Source of the DNA: CAISIP01 sp037968655
Lineage (GTDB): Bacteria; Pseudomonadota; Gammaproteobacteria; Burkholderiales; Burkholderiaceae_C
Assembly (NCBI GenBank): GCA_037968655.1
Contig: JBBKVW010000124.1
Coordinates: forward strand, 1 to 7,389
Length of the DNA stretch: 7,389 nt
Direction of reading: 5' to 3'
This document shows positions 6,012-7,389 of the stretch, one piece after another. Each line of letters starts with the position of its first letter. Position 1 is the stretch's first letter. The notes beneath the pieces were generated by a model. That model made no database searches and was not told the origin of the DNA. It was given only the letters and a program-made list of their open reading frames with translations. The position numbers and the translations under genes are program-made.

Positions 6012-7013
6012 TCATTGCGCGCCAGTCGACCCCGCAAACCGCGCGCGCATCAGCGCCCACGCCTTGTGCAGCATGCCCATCACACCGGTGGGCATCAAAA
6101 ACATCAGGCCGATCAGCAGCACGCCGTAGATGGCTGCCGGCGCCGAGCGCGAGATGTCGTCCGCGATATTGGGCACGAACTGTATGAACAGGGCGCCGAA
6201 AATGGCGCCCGGAATCGACGCCAGGCCGCCCACGACGACGCCCACCAGCAGGAACAGCGACAGCGACAAATGAAAGCTGTCGGGTGACACATAGGCCACG
6301 ACGACGCCACCCAAGGCACCGGCAACGCCGGTAAAGCCTGCCGACACGCCAAAGGTCAGCGACTTGAATATCGGCAGGTTGATGCCCATGGCGGTCGCAG
6401 CGATCGGGTGGTCCCGAATCGCGATGATGGCGCGCCCGACCCGGCCGCGCGTCAGGTTCCAGGCCAACAGGAACATGATTGCGGCCACGGCCAGCGTGAC
6501 GAAATACAGCCAGCGATCCGGACTCAGTGGCTGGTCGAACACGCGCAGCGCAAAAGGCGCGTCCGGCTTGACCAGCACGATGCCCTGCACGCCACCGGTC
6601 CAGCTCTCGATGCCCTTGTACTTGAGCAGTTGGGGAACCGCCAGCGCCAGCGCCAGCGTTGCCAGGGCCAGGTAATGCCCTGCCAGGCGCAGCGCCGGAA
6701 ACCCCATCAGGAAGCCGAACGAAAAGCACAGTGCCGCCGCAACCGGCAGGGTCAGCCAGAACGGTACGCCAAACTTGTCCATCAACACCGCCGCGGTATA
6801 GGCCCCCAGGGCGTAGAAGGCACCATGGCCGAGCGATATCTGCCCGTTGAAGCCGGTCAGCAGATTGAGTCCCAGCACCGCAATGGCATACACCATCACC
6901 AGATTGAACTGGAACACCCGGTAGTTCTTGACCGTGAACGGGAACACGCACAGCAGCACCAGCACCACAACGGCGCCGAGCCAGATCCAGCGCTGGTCGA
7001 TCGGACGATTCAT
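6012..7013 (-). CDS. livM: LivM-type ABC transporter permease
   Basis: This 333-residue inner-membrane permease belongs to the BPD_transp_2 family (LivM branch). Hydrophobic helices are visible at about 10-27, 33-52, 62-80, 84-104, 112-130, 168-186, 216-242, 250-280 and 293-308. The conserved early segment LLTGFNGQISLGHGAFYALGAY (51-72) is a family hallmark. The cytoplasmic coupling loop GRVGRAIIAIRDHPIAATAMGIN (190-212) is the EAA-like region that contacts the ATPase. The ATG at 7013 is 10 nt after the LivH stop, and GAGGGG overlapping that stop serves as Shine-Dalgarno, so translation is coupled. LivM pairs with LivH to form the channel, fed by LivK2. The short C-terminal tail after the last helix is normal for the family. 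The gene symbol reflects family and position; transported solute is unknown. Confidence 0.93.
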   Translation of the reverse strand: MNRPIDQRWIWLGAVVVLVLLCVFPFTVKNYRVFQFNLVMVYAIAVLGLNLLTGFNGQISLGHGAFYALGAYTAAVLMDKFGVPFWLTLPVAAALCFSFGFLMGFPALRLAGHYLALATLALALAVPQLLKYKGIESWTGGVQGIVLVKPDAPFALRVFDQPLSPDRWLYFVTLAVAAIMFLLAWNLTRGRVGRAIIAIRDHPIAATAMGINLPIFKSLTFGVSAGFTGVAGALGGVVVAYVSPDSFHLSLSLFLLVGVVVGGLASIPGAIFGALFIQFVPNIADDISRSAPAAIYGVLLIGLMFLMPTGVMGMLHKAWALMRARFAGSTGAQ

Positions 7014-7023
7014 GGCCGGCCCC

Positions 7024-7389
7024 TCATACCCGCGTCACCACGGTCTTGCCGAACAGGCCATTGGGCCGCAAGGTCAGCGTGAGCACGATCAGCACCAGCG
7101 CCACGCACAGCTTGAGCTCGGTGCCGATCACATAGGCGCCGAGCAGGTTTTCGGCGACACCCACGACAAAGCCGCCGAACACCGCACCCAGCGGGTTGTC
7201 GATGCCACCCAGCAGCGCGGCGGCAAAGCCGTAAAGCAAGATGCCCGACATCATGTTGGGATCGAGGAATACCACCGGCGCCACCATCATGCCGGCCACG
7301 GCCCCGATTGCGGCCGCCAGGCCCCAGCCCAGCGCCAGCATCCACGACACCCGGATGCCGACCAGCCGGGCCGAATCGGGATTGAGCGC
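7024..7389 (-). CDS. livH: LivH-type ABC transporter permease, C-terminal part
   Basis: The frame is open from the right edge (no in-frame stop up to 7389) to TGA at 7026-7024 and gives the last 121 residues of a LivH permease; the N-terminal part lies beyond the window. The fragment begins with the end of the coupling loop (ARLVGIRVSWM). Hydrophobic helices then follow, including LALGWGLAAAIGAVAG, the LLYGFAAALLGGIDNPLGAVFGG re-entrant segment and a final VALVLIVLTLTL helix, and it ends with the family's LRPNGLFG motif. A GTG at 7350 is an internal codon, not the start. LivH and LivM (10 nt downstream) form the heterodimeric membrane channel. The matching ATPases are not visible and probably lie to the right. 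Confidence 0.9.
   Translation of the reverse strand, partial: ALNPDSARLVGIRVSWMLALGWGLAAAIGAVAGMMVAPVVFLDPNMMSGILLYGFAAALLGGIDNPLGAVFGGFVVGVAENLLGAYVIGTELKLCVALVLIVLTLTLRPNGLFGKTVVTRV

Noticed and set aside
5965..6951. 328-codon - strand frame overlapping LivM in another frame
   Set aside because: LivM has the family motifs and membrane helices in its own frame; this frame is Arg/Gly/Ala-rich as expected of a frame-shifted reading.

Overview
The window looks like chromosomal DNA of a GC-rich proteobacterium. The most likely home is a betaproteobacterium of the Burkholderiales, inferred from high GC, GC-ending codons, and branched-chain-amino-acid-type (Liv/HAAT) ABC transporter operons, one carrying an acyl-CoA ligase gene. 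This assignment is by eye, with no database search.

Left part (1-3270, + strand): the tail of a LivF-like ATPase, a complete long-chain acyl-CoA synthetase-like AMP-forming ligase, and a complete periplasmic substrate-binding protein (LivK-type, called LivK1 here). They are tightly spaced (20 and 18 nt gaps) and end at a strong hairpin terminator at 3243-3270. The permeases of this system would have to lie left of the window.

Right part (4682-7389, - strand): the C-terminal part of a LivH permease (runs off the right edge), a complete LivM permease, and a second, clearly different LivK-type binding protein (LivK2). They are followed by a hairpin with a short T tract that may terminate the operon. 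Its ATPases are not in the window and would lie beyond the right edge.

Middle (3283-4646, - strand): between these two convergent transporter operons sits a small accessory block. It holds a DUF2277 protein and a complete two-gene toxin-antitoxin module of the Xre/MbcA/ParS-RES type (antitoxin first, toxin second, 4-nt GTGA overlap). The module has a readable promoter. One near-palindrome fills the -35/-10 spacer and a second, 22 bp away, covers the predicted transcription start, which is a convincing layout for an autoregulatory operator pair. The left terminator is symmetric enough to stop transcription from both sides, so it can serve the + strand transporter operon and the - strand toxin gene.

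Functionally, the two outer operons are organic-acid or amino-acid uptake systems. The left one probably couples import of a carboxylic acid to CoA activation. The TA module is probably an NAD+-depleting system by family analogy. I see no wholly new system; the most informative details are the TA operator architecture and the placement of the accessory block between two convergent liv operons. Stretches without a gene are all shorter than 300 bases.
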